This document shows, one piece after another, positions 27,865 through 36,500 of a DNA stretch of 64,000 nucleotides. The stretch is taken from assembly GCF_024721155.1 (NCBI RefSeq), contig NZ_JAHVAP010000010.1, forward strand, positions 1 through 64,000. Reading direction: 5' to 3'. Source of the DNA: Mucilaginibacter phenanthrenivorans. Its GTDB lineage: Bacteria; Bacteroidota; Bacteroidia; Sphingobacteriales; Sphingobacteriaceae. Made by a program: the position numbers and the translations under genes. The notes below the pieces were generated by a model, which searched no databases, was not told the origin of the DNA, and worked only from the letters and a program-made list of their open reading frames with translations. Numbering within the stretch: the stretch's first letter is position 1; each line of letters starts with the position of its first letter.

Positions 27865-28719
27865 TTAATTCGTTACATGATAGATGTATTTATCAAGGAT
27901 ATGCGCCGACATTGGTAGCAGCCTCCGGTTCGTATCTGCCGGGAACCGGCCGTTGGTGGTAAAGAACTCCACCTGCCCGTTGTATTTGATGTAATAAACC
28001 TTCCCGATGGAATAGGGGGTCAGCGTATCCGTCCTTTTGATCAGCTTGAAATTTTCGACCTGCTGCTTGTTGATAGGAAAAATCGTACCGCGCAGTGATT
28101 TGTCATGGCACTCCACCGGCCAGTAATGGTCGCCGTCCCAGATCATACACCCTTCATGACCCGTCAGCCGGTGCTGCATATAATAAATACCCAGGTAACC
28201 TGAACCAGCTATCGCTATGGCCAGCAAAATAATCATGATCAATTTCCTTTCTTTTTTGGACTTAGGTGGGGAATCCCCCGCCGCAGTGACCTTTTCCCTC
28301 CCAATTATTTTTTCAGTGTCTTCTTGGGTTACCTGTTCGGAATCTACAATTGTTCCAGCTTTTGATTTAAACGAATCGGACCTGTAGGGCCGCTGCTCAA
28401 AATCAATCAGCCAGGCGAGCAGCTCAATGTTTTTTGTGTCTGTACTGCTGGTGATTTTCTTCAGGTAATTGTCCAGCGTTTTATAATCCTCCGGATCACT
28501 CTTCGTCAGTGCCTTCAGATAACCAGCCGGCTCCTGCTGCGCCCCAAAAAAGGCCCTAAACACATTTTCATCCTTCTTTTGAAACCGGTCATTGAATACA
28601 GCGAGACATTCCTTCCTGATATTGGCGCGGGTTGGGTGAATTAAGTTGAGGGACAAGGCGTTTCTTCGCTTTTTTTCTTCGTAGTCCCGAACGACATCGG
28701 CCTGATAGTCAGCAAACAT
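27865..28719 (-). CDS. Bacteroidota-specific membrane protein, two conserved domains
   Basis: 284 residues. The N-terminal cytoplasmic domain (1-125; SLNLIHPTRANIRKECLAVF, KNIELLAWLIDFEQRPY) is typical of a large uncharacterised Bacteroidota family. A linker and a membrane segment (about 160-178) are followed by an external domain ending in GKVYYIKYNGQVEFFTTNG and LLPMSAHILDKYIYHVTN. The last 18 or so residues and their DNA recur at 32826-32880 behind a different gene. The function is unknown. Confidence 0.7.
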   Translation of the reverse strand: MFADYQADVVRDYEEKKRRNALSLNLIHPTRANIRKECLAVFNDRFQKKDENVFRAFFGAQQEPAGYLKALTKSDPEDYKTLDNYLKKITSSTDTKNIELLAWLIDFEQRPYRSDSFKSKAGTIVDSEQVTQEDTEKIIGREKVTAAGDSPPKSKKERKLIMIILLAIAIAGSGYLGIYYMQHRLTGHEGCMIWDGDHYWPVECHDKSLRGTIFPINKQQVENFKLIKRTDTLTPYSIGKVYYIKYNGQVEFFTTNGRFPADTNRRLLPMSAHILDKYIYHVTN

Positions 28720-28749
28720 TTTACAAGTTTTTAGGTAAAGCTAAGCTAA

Positions 28750-28832
28750 ATTCCGGAATTCCTGCGCCATTTTCGGAATCCGGCCGGCTTACAAGCGGAA
28801 TGATCGGAATATCCGGAATTCCGTGGTGCTTA
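28750..28832. promoter_or_regulatory. Cluster of TTCCGGAATTCC-type palindromes
   Basis: Repeated CGGAAT/ATTCCG half-sites in about 80 bp directly upstream of the minus-strand gene starting at 28719: ATTCCGGAATTCC at 28750, TTCGGAATCCGG at 28772, CGGAATGATCGGAATATCC near 28796 and ATCCGGAATTCCG near 28811. This could be a multi-site operator or an eroded IS21-type end. Confidence 0.3.
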
Positions 28833-28959
28833 GCCCTTTTCACCGCTATACATTTGCTTCAGAAATCGAGTCGAACGGTTTCTGACGAGCAGCGATGGCG
28901 GCATCCGATACCCGGCCAGGGAAGCAGGTAAAAGCTTCCGCCATCAACACTCATACTTC

Positions 28960-29035
28960 CCAAAAAAAATGCAGGAGGCGCCTCCTGCGCGGTTGGCAGT
29001 AACCCCGGGACCAGGTCCCGGGCACCTGCCGGATT
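28960..29035 (-). ncRNA. Candidate structured RNA ending in a terminator
   Basis: Read on the minus strand, an outer helix GGCAG/CTGCC encloses a perfect CCCGGGACC/GGTCCCGGG helix (29004-29022). It is followed by GCAGGAGGCGCCTCCTGC (28971-28988) and then ATTTTTTTT, a strong Rho-independent terminator. No minus-strand gene upstream needs this terminator, so the unit may be a small RNA. A promoter was not identified. It lies just ahead of the divergently oriented small lipoprotein gene. Confidence 0.4.
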
Positions 29036-29061
29036 TATTAACCATTTAATTTTTTTGTAAG

Positions 29062-29217
29062 ATGTACGAGCTTTTTTTGGCGCTCTTCCTGGCATTCTCA
29101 TGCCCTGCGCACAACCACGGTAACCATAATACCAACAGTACCATAACCACGCTGGATGACAGCGGCGGCGACCAGGGGCACCTTCCGCCACCTCCGCCAC
29201 CTCCGCCGGTTCATTAA
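29062..29217 (+). CDS. Small lipoprotein-like peptide with polyproline tail
   Basis: 51 residues from ATG 29062 to TAA 29217. A short hydrophobic leader ending in AFSC (Cys14) is consistent with a lipobox. A His/Asn/Thr-rich spacer and a run of eight Pro near the C-terminus (LPPPPPPPPVH) follow. A strong terminator follows 9 bp after the stop. Too short to assign a family. Confidence 0.5.
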   Translation: MYELFLALFLAFSCPAHNHGNHNTNSTITTLDDSGGDQGHLPPPPPPPPVH

Positions 29218-29225
29218 CCCGCATT

Positions 29226-29250
29226 AAGGCAAGCTCCGGCTTGCCTTTTT
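29226..29250 (+). terminator. Rho-independent terminator
   Basis: GGCAAGC TCC GGCTTGCC followed by seven T, directly after the polyproline peptide gene. Confidence 0.88.
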
Positions 29251-29314
29251 TTGTTTTATTAAACCTTGTTGCCGTTCTCCTTTGCTTTTTATACTTTTAA
29301 AGCAAAAACCTGCC

Positions 29315-30985
29315 TTGAAAAAGCTCCTGTTATTCTTCCTGACGGTTACGGTACTGTTCTCCTGCACGCAAAAAAAACGCAGGGAGCCGCTCAAACCCGA
29401 CTGGACCCTTTACCGCAAGGCCTACCTTTTTTTATATGGGCACATCGACTCCGCCTTTTACTATTTTAACCGGGTAACTTCCGAATCCAAAGACAGCCTG
29501 CAGGTGGCCATGGCCTATAATGTGATGGCGTCCATCCAGTCCGACGCGGGCGACCATTACGGCGCGCAGGAAAGCCTGACCCTTTCCTTAAAATTCCTGA
29601 ACGAAGCGAATCCGAAGGACCATTCCTGCCTCGCCAACGACTACAACGAACTGGGGATGAACAGCGTCGACCTTAAAAATTACGATGCAGCGATCAGCTA
29701 TTACGGCAATGCACTTCGGTTTACCACCGACAGCAGCTTTATCCCCGTTATTGTCAACAACCAGGCATTTGCCTTCCAAAAACGGAAGGATTATACCCGC
29801 GCCCTGCAGCTTTACCACAAACTGCTCGCTAAATCCGAAAAAAAGGGCTCTGCCTATACCCGGATCCTGACCAACCAGGCCACCACCAAATGGCTACAGG
29901 GTCCCGCTTACAACCCGGCACCCGAATTACACCGGGCCTTAAACATCCGGCAAGGGGAGCAGGACCAGTGGGGTGAAAATTCCAGTTACATCAACCTTGC
30001 AAATTATTACCTGCATTCCCGCCCCGATTCCGCGCTTTTTTATGCACGCAAGATGTATGCCGTGGCCACTCTGCTGAAAAGCCCCGACGACCAGCTTGAA
30101 GCCCTGCAAACCCTCGTCAAAGTTGCACCGCCCCGCGAAGCCAGGGAATACGCCATACGCTTCCAGGAGCAGAACGACAGTTTGCAAACGGCTCGCAATG
30201 CAGCCAAAAACCAGTTCGCGCTCATCCGCTACGATTCGGAAAAGAACAAGATCGATAACCTCAAACTGCAAAAGGAAAACACCGAAAAGAAATACCAGCT
30301 GATCAAACAAAGCATACTCTTGTACAGCGCCTTGTTCGTACTGGCGACCGGCAGCACCATCACCGTATTCTGGTATAGAAAACGAAAAATCCGCCTGCAG
30401 CTGGAAGCCGAAAATACCATCCGCGAAAACCGGCTCAAGCTCTCCCAAAAAATCCATGACGTCGTTGCCAACGGGCTCTACGTCATCATGGCAGAAGTGG
30501 AAAATGCGGCCGAAGTCCGTAAGGAAGCCCTCCTCGACAAAATAGAAGTGCTTTATGATAAATCACGGGATATCTCCTATGAAGAAATTGTCTCCCCGGA
30601 ACAGGACTTTCCCGCCAGCACCGCAGACCTGCTCAAATCCTTTGCCACAGCGGAAACCAGGGTGGTATTTTCAGGCAATGACCAGGCACTGTGGTCTGAC
30701 GTACCCGGGCCGGTTAAACAGGAACTCCAGCCCATCCTGCAGGAGCTCATGGTCAATATGAAAAAGCACAGCCGGGCAGCTAACGCCGCCATCAAATTTT
30801 CAAAGGATAACAACCACCTTTTAATTACCTATACCGATGACGGCATCGGCATGCCCCAGGACCTGCAGCCGGGGAACGGCCTCACCAGTACGGGAAACCG
30901 GATAAAAAAGCTAAACGGCACCCTTAGTTTTGCTGCCAACGGGGCAAAAGGGCTCCGGGTCCAGATCATTATTCCCATTGCCTGA
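29315..30985 (+). CDS. TPR sensor histidine kinase (NarL-type)
   Basis: About 556 residues from TTG 29315, chosen because it gives a clean lipoprotein signal (KKLLLFFLTVTVLFSC); an upstream TTG at 29282 adds 11 residues. TPR repeats cover about 35-290, a coiled coil runs to about 330, and one membrane helix spans about 337-357. The dimerisation/phosphoacceptor helix has KIHDVVANGLY (His about 380), typical of kinases paired with LuxR-type regulators. The HATPase domain has ELMVNMKKHSRA and YTDDGIGM (about 505), with an intact Asp. The response regulator gene follows after 5 bp. Confidence 0.85.
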   Translation: MKKLLLFFLTVTVLFSCTQKKRREPLKPDWTLYRKAYLFLYGHIDSAFYYFNRVTSESKDSLQVAMAYNVMASIQSDAGDHYGAQESLTLSLKFLNEANPKDHSCLANDYNELGMNSVDLKNYDAAISYYGNALRFTTDSSFIPVIVNNQAFAFQKRKDYTRALQLYHKLLAKSEKKGSAYTRILTNQATTKWLQGPAYNPAPELHRALNIRQGEQDQWGENSSYINLANYYLHSRPDSALFYARKMYAVATLLKSPDDQLEALQTLVKVAPPREAREYAIRFQEQNDSLQTARNAAKNQFALIRYDSEKNKIDNLKLQKENTEKKYQLIKQSILLYSALFVLATGSTITVFWYRKRKIRLQLEAENTIRENRLKLSQKIHDVVANGLYVIMAEVENAAEVRKEALLDKIEVLYDKSRDISYEEIVSPEQDFPASTADLLKSFATAETRVVFSGNDQALWSDVPGPVKQELQPILQELMVNMKKHSRAANAAIKFSKDNNHLLITYTDDGIGMPQDLQPGNGLTSTGNRIKKLNGTLSFAANGAKGLRVQIIIPIA

Positions 30986-30990
30986 AGAAA

Positions 30991-31656
30991 ATGTTTAAAA
31001 CCATACTCATCGCCGAAGACCACGAAAGCGCCAGCATCTCCGTACGAAAGACCCTGCAGGACCTCGGCGTGGCCCATACCGACTATGCCTACTACTGCGA
31101 CGACGCGCTGACCAAAATCAAGATCGCTCTGCGCAACCAGCAGCCCTTTGAATTGCTCGTCACCGACCTGTTTTTCGAGGAAGACCAGCAAAAACAAATT
31201 CTCAATGGGGGAGAAGCCCTGATCGCCGCCGCCCGCCAGCTCCAGCCCGGCCTGAAGATCCTGGTCTTTTCTGCGGAACACCGCGCTGCCGTCATCGACA
31301 GGCTCTTCAAAGAACTCCACATCAGCGGCTATGTGCGAAAAGCCCGCTACGATGCCCAGGAACTCAAAACGGCCATGGAAACGCTTTTCAAAAACAAGCA
31401 GCATTATCCATCCCACCTCCGCCAGGCCGTCAAAGCCATGAACACCCACGAGTTCACCACCCTTGACATCACCATCATTTCCCTGCTTTCCGGCGGTATC
31501 CACCAGAAGGATATCCCCGTACACCTGCAACAAAAAAACCTGCACCCCTCCGGGCTGAGCAGCGTCGAGAAACGCCTCGGCCACATCAAGGCAAACCTGG
31601 GCTTCTCCAAGAATGAACAGCTCATCGCCTATTGCAAGGATATGGGCATTATCTGA
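30991..31656 (+). CDS. Response regulator, receiver plus LuxR-like output
   Basis: 221 residues. The receiver domain (1-130) has the acidic pair near residues 10-11 (AEDHE), a phospho-acceptor in LLVTDLFFEED (Asp59) and Lys in YVRKARY (about 117). The C-terminal helix-turn-helix (about 145-215) has LSGGIHQKDIPVHL and LSSVEKRLGHIKANLGFSKN. It forms a two-component pair with the kinase upstream. A decayed copy of its C-terminal half lies at 36.8-37.0 kb, so this gene has been duplicated locally. Confidence 0.85.
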   Translation: MFKTILIAEDHESASISVRKTLQDLGVAHTDYAYYCDDALTKIKIALRNQQPFELLVTDLFFEEDQQKQILNGGEALIAAARQLQPGLKILVFSAEHRAAVIDRLFKELHISGYVRKARYDAQELKTAMETLFKNKQHYPSHLRQAVKAMNTHEFTTLDITIISLLSGGIHQKDIPVHLQQKNLHPSGLSSVEKRLGHIKANLGFSKNEQLIAYCKDMGII

Positions 31657-31683
31657 CATACCCCCAAAGGCCCGGTTTTCCAT

Positions 31684-31767
31684 AAAAAAACAAAGTCCCC
31701 TTACACTCGCTGCTTGGGGACTTTAACCTAAACCTTATCACAATAGGCAGAAGAATCCTGCCATTTG
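31684..31767 (-). ncRNA. Candidate small RNA, copy 2
   Basis: Best copy of the unit. TAACTTTG (31774-31781, perfect TAnnTTTG on the minus strand) leads to a hairpin GGCAG/CTGCC, the core TATTGTGATAAGGTTTAG, then AAAGTCCCC/GGGGACTTT (9 bp perfect) followed by GTTTTTTT. Promoter element, body and terminator are all present within about 100 bp, and copy 1 at 9.4 kb is about 90% identical across the whole unit. The core also occurs exactly at 32800-32820 in a third, partial copy. A plausible small RNA of about 85 nt; targets are unknown. Confidence 0.58.
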
Positions 31768-31864
31768 AAGCCGCAAAGTTACGAAATTCCGGCTTTACGG
31801 GAAACCGGAAAAAACAGGCTGCCCGGAAACCTATTTTTGTTGTACAAATAACAAAATAGTCAAT

Positions 31865-32245
31865 ATGGAAGCACCTGTACAAACCAAAAAAATGTTTTAC
31901 CAGGACGGGAATGTCACCGTCTCCCAGGCCCGGTTCATCACCAATTCCAAAACCTACGCCATGCGGAACATCTCCTCCGTTTACATCTTCGAGATCGTCA
32001 AAAGCAGGAAACTCCCGGTCGCCATGATCGTCATCGGCCTCCTGATGCTTTGCTATGACAGCTCCAGGATCGCAGGCGCCATCATCGCCATTATAGGCAT
32101 CGCGCTCCTCTTCTCCATTAAAAACGAATACGCCGTCCGGATCAGCACAAACTCCGGAGAGGCCAACAGCATCGTCTCGAAGGACCAATATTATATCCAA
32201 ACCATCGTAGACGCGCTTAATGACGCCATCATCCACAGGGGATAA
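31865..32245 (+). CDS. DUF6232 membrane protein
   Basis: 126 residues. It starts with the DUF6232 pattern (FYQDGNVTVSQARFITNSKT, MRNISSVYIFEI), has two membrane segments near 60-76 and 77-93 and ends in a short cytoplasmic strand region (YAVRISTNSGEANSIVSKD). Family members are small bacterial membrane proteins of unknown role. It lies between the small-RNA unit and the Zn-peptide gene. Confidence 0.72.
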   Translation: MEAPVQTKKMFYQDGNVTVSQARFITNSKTYAMRNISSVYIFEIVKSRKLPVAMIVIGLLMLCYDSSRIAGAIIAIIGIALLFSIKNEYAVRISTNSGEANSIVSKDQYYIQTIVDALNDAIIHRG

Positions 32246-32257
32246 ATCATCACCGCA

Positions 32258-32467
32258 GTGAAAATACTTTTAACCGTCATATTCCTTCTTTTCGAAGGTC
32301 ATTTCATCAATCCGAAAATGGTTTATTACTGCGGAAACAAAAAGACGGGAAAATACCATTACAGGGCCAATTGCCGCGGACTGAGCAACTGCACCTACCG
32401 GATTGTGAAAACAACAGAAGACGAAGCCAAAAAAAACGGCAAGACCCTTTGCAGGTTCGAGCAATAA
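32258..32467 (+). CDS. Small exported Zn-peptide (CRGLxxC family), copy 1
   Basis: 69 residues from GTG 32258, with a hydrophobic N-terminus. The core is KYHYRANCRGLSNC followed by TYRIVKTTEDEA and GKTLC. The spacing His-x(4)-Cys…Cys resembles the Ada-type zinc-binding motif seen attached to secreted nucleases and competence proteins. Here the final CxxC is reduced to one Cys (LCRFEQ). A decayed copy lies at 37.5 kb and a longer intact one closes the large operon at 58.2 kb. Metal binding is inference. Confidence 0.6.
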   Translation: MKILLTVIFLLFEGHFINPKMVYYCGNKKTGKYHYRANCRGLSNCTYRIVKTTEDEAKKNGKTLCRFEQ

Positions 32468-32505
32468 CAACCAAATAAATCAACTAAACATCAATCTTAG
32501 ATCCA

Positions 32506-32781
32506 ATGCCATTTACAAAAGCAGACCTCCTTTACTCCTACAGCTGGGAACATACCGGATCCGACGATCCTAAACTGACAGGTGAGCCCGACCGCGACCT
32601 GTTCAACCGCAGCGAAGGCTACGAAGTCCTTTACCTCATCAAAAGGATCATGTCAACCAGGGGACTTGACGGCACGGCGTCCGGACAAAAAATTGAAAAA
32701 ATGATCCGGCTCCATCCAGGCAACCTGAGAAGCCAGGCCCATGTGAAGGAATGGATCAATAACAATTGGAGCAGCTATTAA
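32506..32781 (+). CDS. Small conserved protein of unknown function
   Basis: 91 residues, soluble, with no signal: LLYSYSWEHTGSDDPKLTG, DRDLFNRSEGYEVLYLIKRI, then a helical C-terminus (AHVKEWINNNWSSY). It reads as a real small folded protein, but the family is not recognised. It follows the Zn-peptide gene by 38 bp. Confidence 0.5.
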   Translation: MPFTKADLLYSYSWEHTGSDDPKLTGEPDRDLFNRSEGYEVLYLIKRIMSTRGLDGTASGQKIEKMIRLHPGNLRSQAHVKEWINNNWSSY

Positions 32782-32799
32782 CCATTAAAATTTAATCTA

Positions 32800-32835
32800 A
32801 ACCTTATCACAATACGTGGAATTGATCAATTCGTT
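32800..32835 (-). repeat. Partial third copy of the small-RNA core
   Basis: The minus strand reads TATTGTGATAAGGTTTAG, identical to the unpaired core of the two small-RNA units, preceded by a different palindrome GAATTGATCAATTC. The flanks otherwise differ. It sits at the 3' edge of the chimeric remnant. Confidence 0.5.
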
Positions 32836-33301
32836 ACGTGATGGATGTACTTGTCAACGATATGCGCCGACATCGGCAGCAGCGTTATGGTATCAAGAAT
32901 TTTTGGCGCCGTTTCTTTATTATGGGGTGCAAATGAGATATTCATTTTATGCAGCCCAGGTTGTTGAAAAGAAAAGGTATATGTGAAACGGTCGGTTTTT
33001 GTCAAATCGCCGATTTTCTTAGGTTTTGTATTTGATAAGTAGGCTAGCGAAGCTTTGAATATCTCTTCATATTTTGAGGCAATCACGGCATTATTATTTT
33101 CGACAACAAGATTTGCATTGACATACAGGCCGACGTTTGAAAAGTTCGTTGAGCCGGTCAATACCTGGACTGCTGCATCACTTTTTTCATCCCGGCTTTC
33201 GCCGAAAATATATTCGTAAAGCGCCTGGCCAAAGGATTCGCCCCTTGGTAAGCTGGTCGGAAAATAACTGAAAATATGAGCCCGCGAATTCCAACAGCTT
33301 T
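32826..33301 (-). pseudogene. Chimeric remnant: PLD-nuclease fragment fused to a foreign tail
   Basis: The minus-strand frame is open from about 33301 with no ATG. It reads LPRGESFGQALYEYIFGESR, then LTGSTNFSNVGLYVNANLVV, the second half of a phospholipase D-type HKD domain, and further strand-rich sequence. It ends in TLLPMSAHIVDKYIHHVTN, the same tail as the protein encoded at 27865-28719. The shared DNA runs about 55 bp from the stop codon. A deletion or recombination fused two unrelated genes. The frame is open but both ends are wrong, so it is probably not functional. Confidence 0.65.
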
Positions 33302-33507
33302 ACTAACATGATCTGCAGGAGTTGTTCAGCAGAATTTTGTTAAGCATTTGGGTTTGGAATGTTTGGTCATTCATGGGGGGGCTGTTAACTATGCCGATAA
33401 AGTTATATGCTATTTGCAACCAATTTGCACGAACAGGTTTAATTTGTTAAATTGCTGAATTTAAGGCCATTAATCAATAGTCATTTTTCTTGTAACCTAA
33501 CTTTTCC

Positions 33508-36500
33508 ATGAAGTCTATTCCTGCTATTGATAGTCAGCAGTTTTCGATTGATTTTGACCAAGTCAAATGGCCGGACCAGGAACTTTTTCCATTGAATTTT
33601 AAATCATTAAAAAGGTCGGTTCAAGACCTCGTTTACAAAGAAATTGAGGGAAGTGAGAACTTCATAATTATTACCGGTTTCACCTCCCTGTCTAACTTAA
33701 TAGACCTTTTTGGAAATCAGGATTTTCAAAAAAACAAAAAAGTAAGGATCTTGATTGGTTTTGAACCCAATATCAAAGGACGAAAACGATATGAACGTTT
33801 AGGGCTGGACAAAGAAATCAAAGATTATTGGTTAAAAAAAGGTTTGTCAATTATGCAGGGCGGTGCGGTCATGCACCTAATTGAAAAAATCAACAGTGGT
33901 CTGCTCGAATTTCGTTTTCGCGATAAACTCCATGCAAAAATATATGTAGGTGATCACTATGCTATTCTCGGCTCTTCTAATTTTAGTTACAACGGTCTTA
34001 ATATACAGGAAGAAGCGAATATTAGAATAAAAAGAAATGCCGTATCACAAGTAGAACAAGAGCAATATCAATCGATCAAAAAGATAGCAGAGAGCTATTA
34101 CGAAGATTCCTCTGCCTACAATGACAAAATTATCGAGCTGCTGAGAACCCTGATCAAAGAAGTTAGCTGGCAGGAGGCCTTGGCACGGGCCATTGCGGAA
34201 ATGCTCGAAGGTAATTGGCTAAACGATTACAAGGAAATCATTACAAAACTTGAGCAAGTCAAATTATGGCCAACTCAATGGAAGGGATTAGCCCAGGCCG
34301 TGTCGATCTTGCAAAGCCAATCTGCCGTGTTGATTGCGGACCCGACCGGCGCAGGAAAAACTAAACTTTGTACATCCGTTGTTTTGTCCTTGCAGCATTG
34401 GCTTTACGAGATCGGTAAAAACTACCGCACCGAATCGTTGATCATTTGCCCACCGTTGGTACTTGAAAAATGGGCAAATGAATTTAAATCGTTCAACAGG
34501 ATCAACCATACGCAATCCTCACAAGGGCTTTTAAGTAAATCGAATGGAAAAAACCGAAAGATTTTGGACGATTATCTTAGTCTTGCCAATATTCTTGTAA
34601 TTGACGAAGCCCACAATTACCTCTCGTCTGAGTCAAACCGCACAGCCGTGATCAAAAGTAACCGTGCCGACTACAAAATTTTAATAACTGCCACGCCCAT
34701 CAGTAAAAAAGTCGAAGATCTTTTGAGACTTATAGATCTGCTGGATGTCGATAACCTAAGTGACAAAGATTTTATTGTTTACCAAGATTTGGTTACGAAG
34801 CCTTACTTAGGCAACCGCTCAGAAAATGTAAAAAGCTTAAGTCGTTTCATTAGCAAATTCACAGTTCGGCGAACCAAAAGAAGTTTAAATAAAGACGTTG
34901 AAAAGGAGAAAGAAAAATATACTAATCTATTAGGTAAGACTTGCAAGTTTCCTCAGCAGTTTGAAAAGACTTATCTTACAATGGAGACTGATACAGATAA
35001 GGCAATCGTAAGCCAAATCAACGAACTGACAAAGCAAATCAAGGGAATCACTTATTTATTGAATTTTAAACTTCCAAAATACGAGATTAGTAAGGAAGAT
35101 AGCCTACAGGGATATATTACCAAAAGAATTCATGCCGGCAAAGCCTTGTCGATCTACATGATCCGGTCAGCCTTAAGATCTTCCCACGTCGCACTGGTGG
35201 AACATATAGAAGGGTCGCAAAAAGCAATGAGCCTTTTTGGTTTTCAGGGTAAAAATAATGTGTCAGGCAATAAATTAACCCGGATAAACGAAATCATATT
35301 GGCTAACAAGTTGCCCTCTAGGAGCTCAAAATTCAAGGAAGATTATTTTCCAGAATGGCTCAATAAAGAAGATTTGTACTTTGAAACTTGCCGGCTGGAG
35401 ATCAATATTTATCGTCAAATTTCGGAGTTAGCCAAAAAATTGTCCGGCAAACGAGAATTGGGTAAAGTACAGGAGCTGGTCAAAACCACCAAACAACATT
35501 TGAATGTATTAGCTTTCGACAATACGGTAATTACACTATATTATTTGAGAAAGCTTTTTGAAACCCATTACCCAAAACAAAAAATATTGGTAGCAACCGG
35601 AAGCGAAGGTGATCAAGGTAGTAAAAAAGTATTGGAGGCTTTTAAGTTAGATTCCAAGGATGGAGAAAAATACATCGCCTTGTGTTCGGATAAGATGTCA
35701 GAAAGTGTTGATCTACAAAAAGCTTCCTGCGTTTTTTTGTTGGATACGCCAAGCGTATTGCGAATAGTTGAACAGCGTATCGGAAGAGCAGATAGAATGG
35801 ATACCATGCATGAATCGATCGACATATACTGGGCGGTTGATTCTGACGAATATTCATTAAAAACGGATCAGCGATTAATCGAGACCAGCGACATAGTTGA
35901 ACAGATATATGGTTCAAATTTTGAAATACCCGATATTTTAAAAGGAAAACGGTTCGAAAAACTCGAGAGTACGGCAGAAATTATAAAGGAATATAAAGAA
36001 TTCGTGGATAAGGACGAATCATGGACCGGCATCCACGATAGCTTTCAATTTATTGTTAATTTGAAAGAGGGCCCGGACGCACTGATCAAGGAATCACTTT
36101 ATAAGCAATTTACAGATGTGAGCTCAGAAGTAAAAACGAGGGTCAGTTTCATATCCGGAGAACGAAACTGGTGTTTTATAGCACTTAGAGGAGACAAGAA
36201 CAAAAGTCCACGCTGGTATTTTATAGATGACTTAAATCAAATTCATACTGACTATCCTGATGTTTGCGAACACTTGAGAGCTAATATCAGCAAGGAGACC
36301 AGGCCGTTAGCTTGGGATGACCCTGCTTTAAAAACCTATGTGACGTTGTTCAAGGCTAAAGAGCGAGAATTATTGCCGCCGAAGAAACGCCGGGCACTTG
36401 AGGTCGCTGAACAAATGCTACAGAAAAAAATGAAAAGCAAAATCTTTAAGAAAACAGAGCAAGAAATGTATGCAACTATGCTGGAACTGATCCAGCTTAA

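Noticed and set aside
28859..29224. 121-codon minus-strand frame
   Set aside because: Its sequence is the antisense of the polyproline peptide and the hairpins; the composition is not protein-like.
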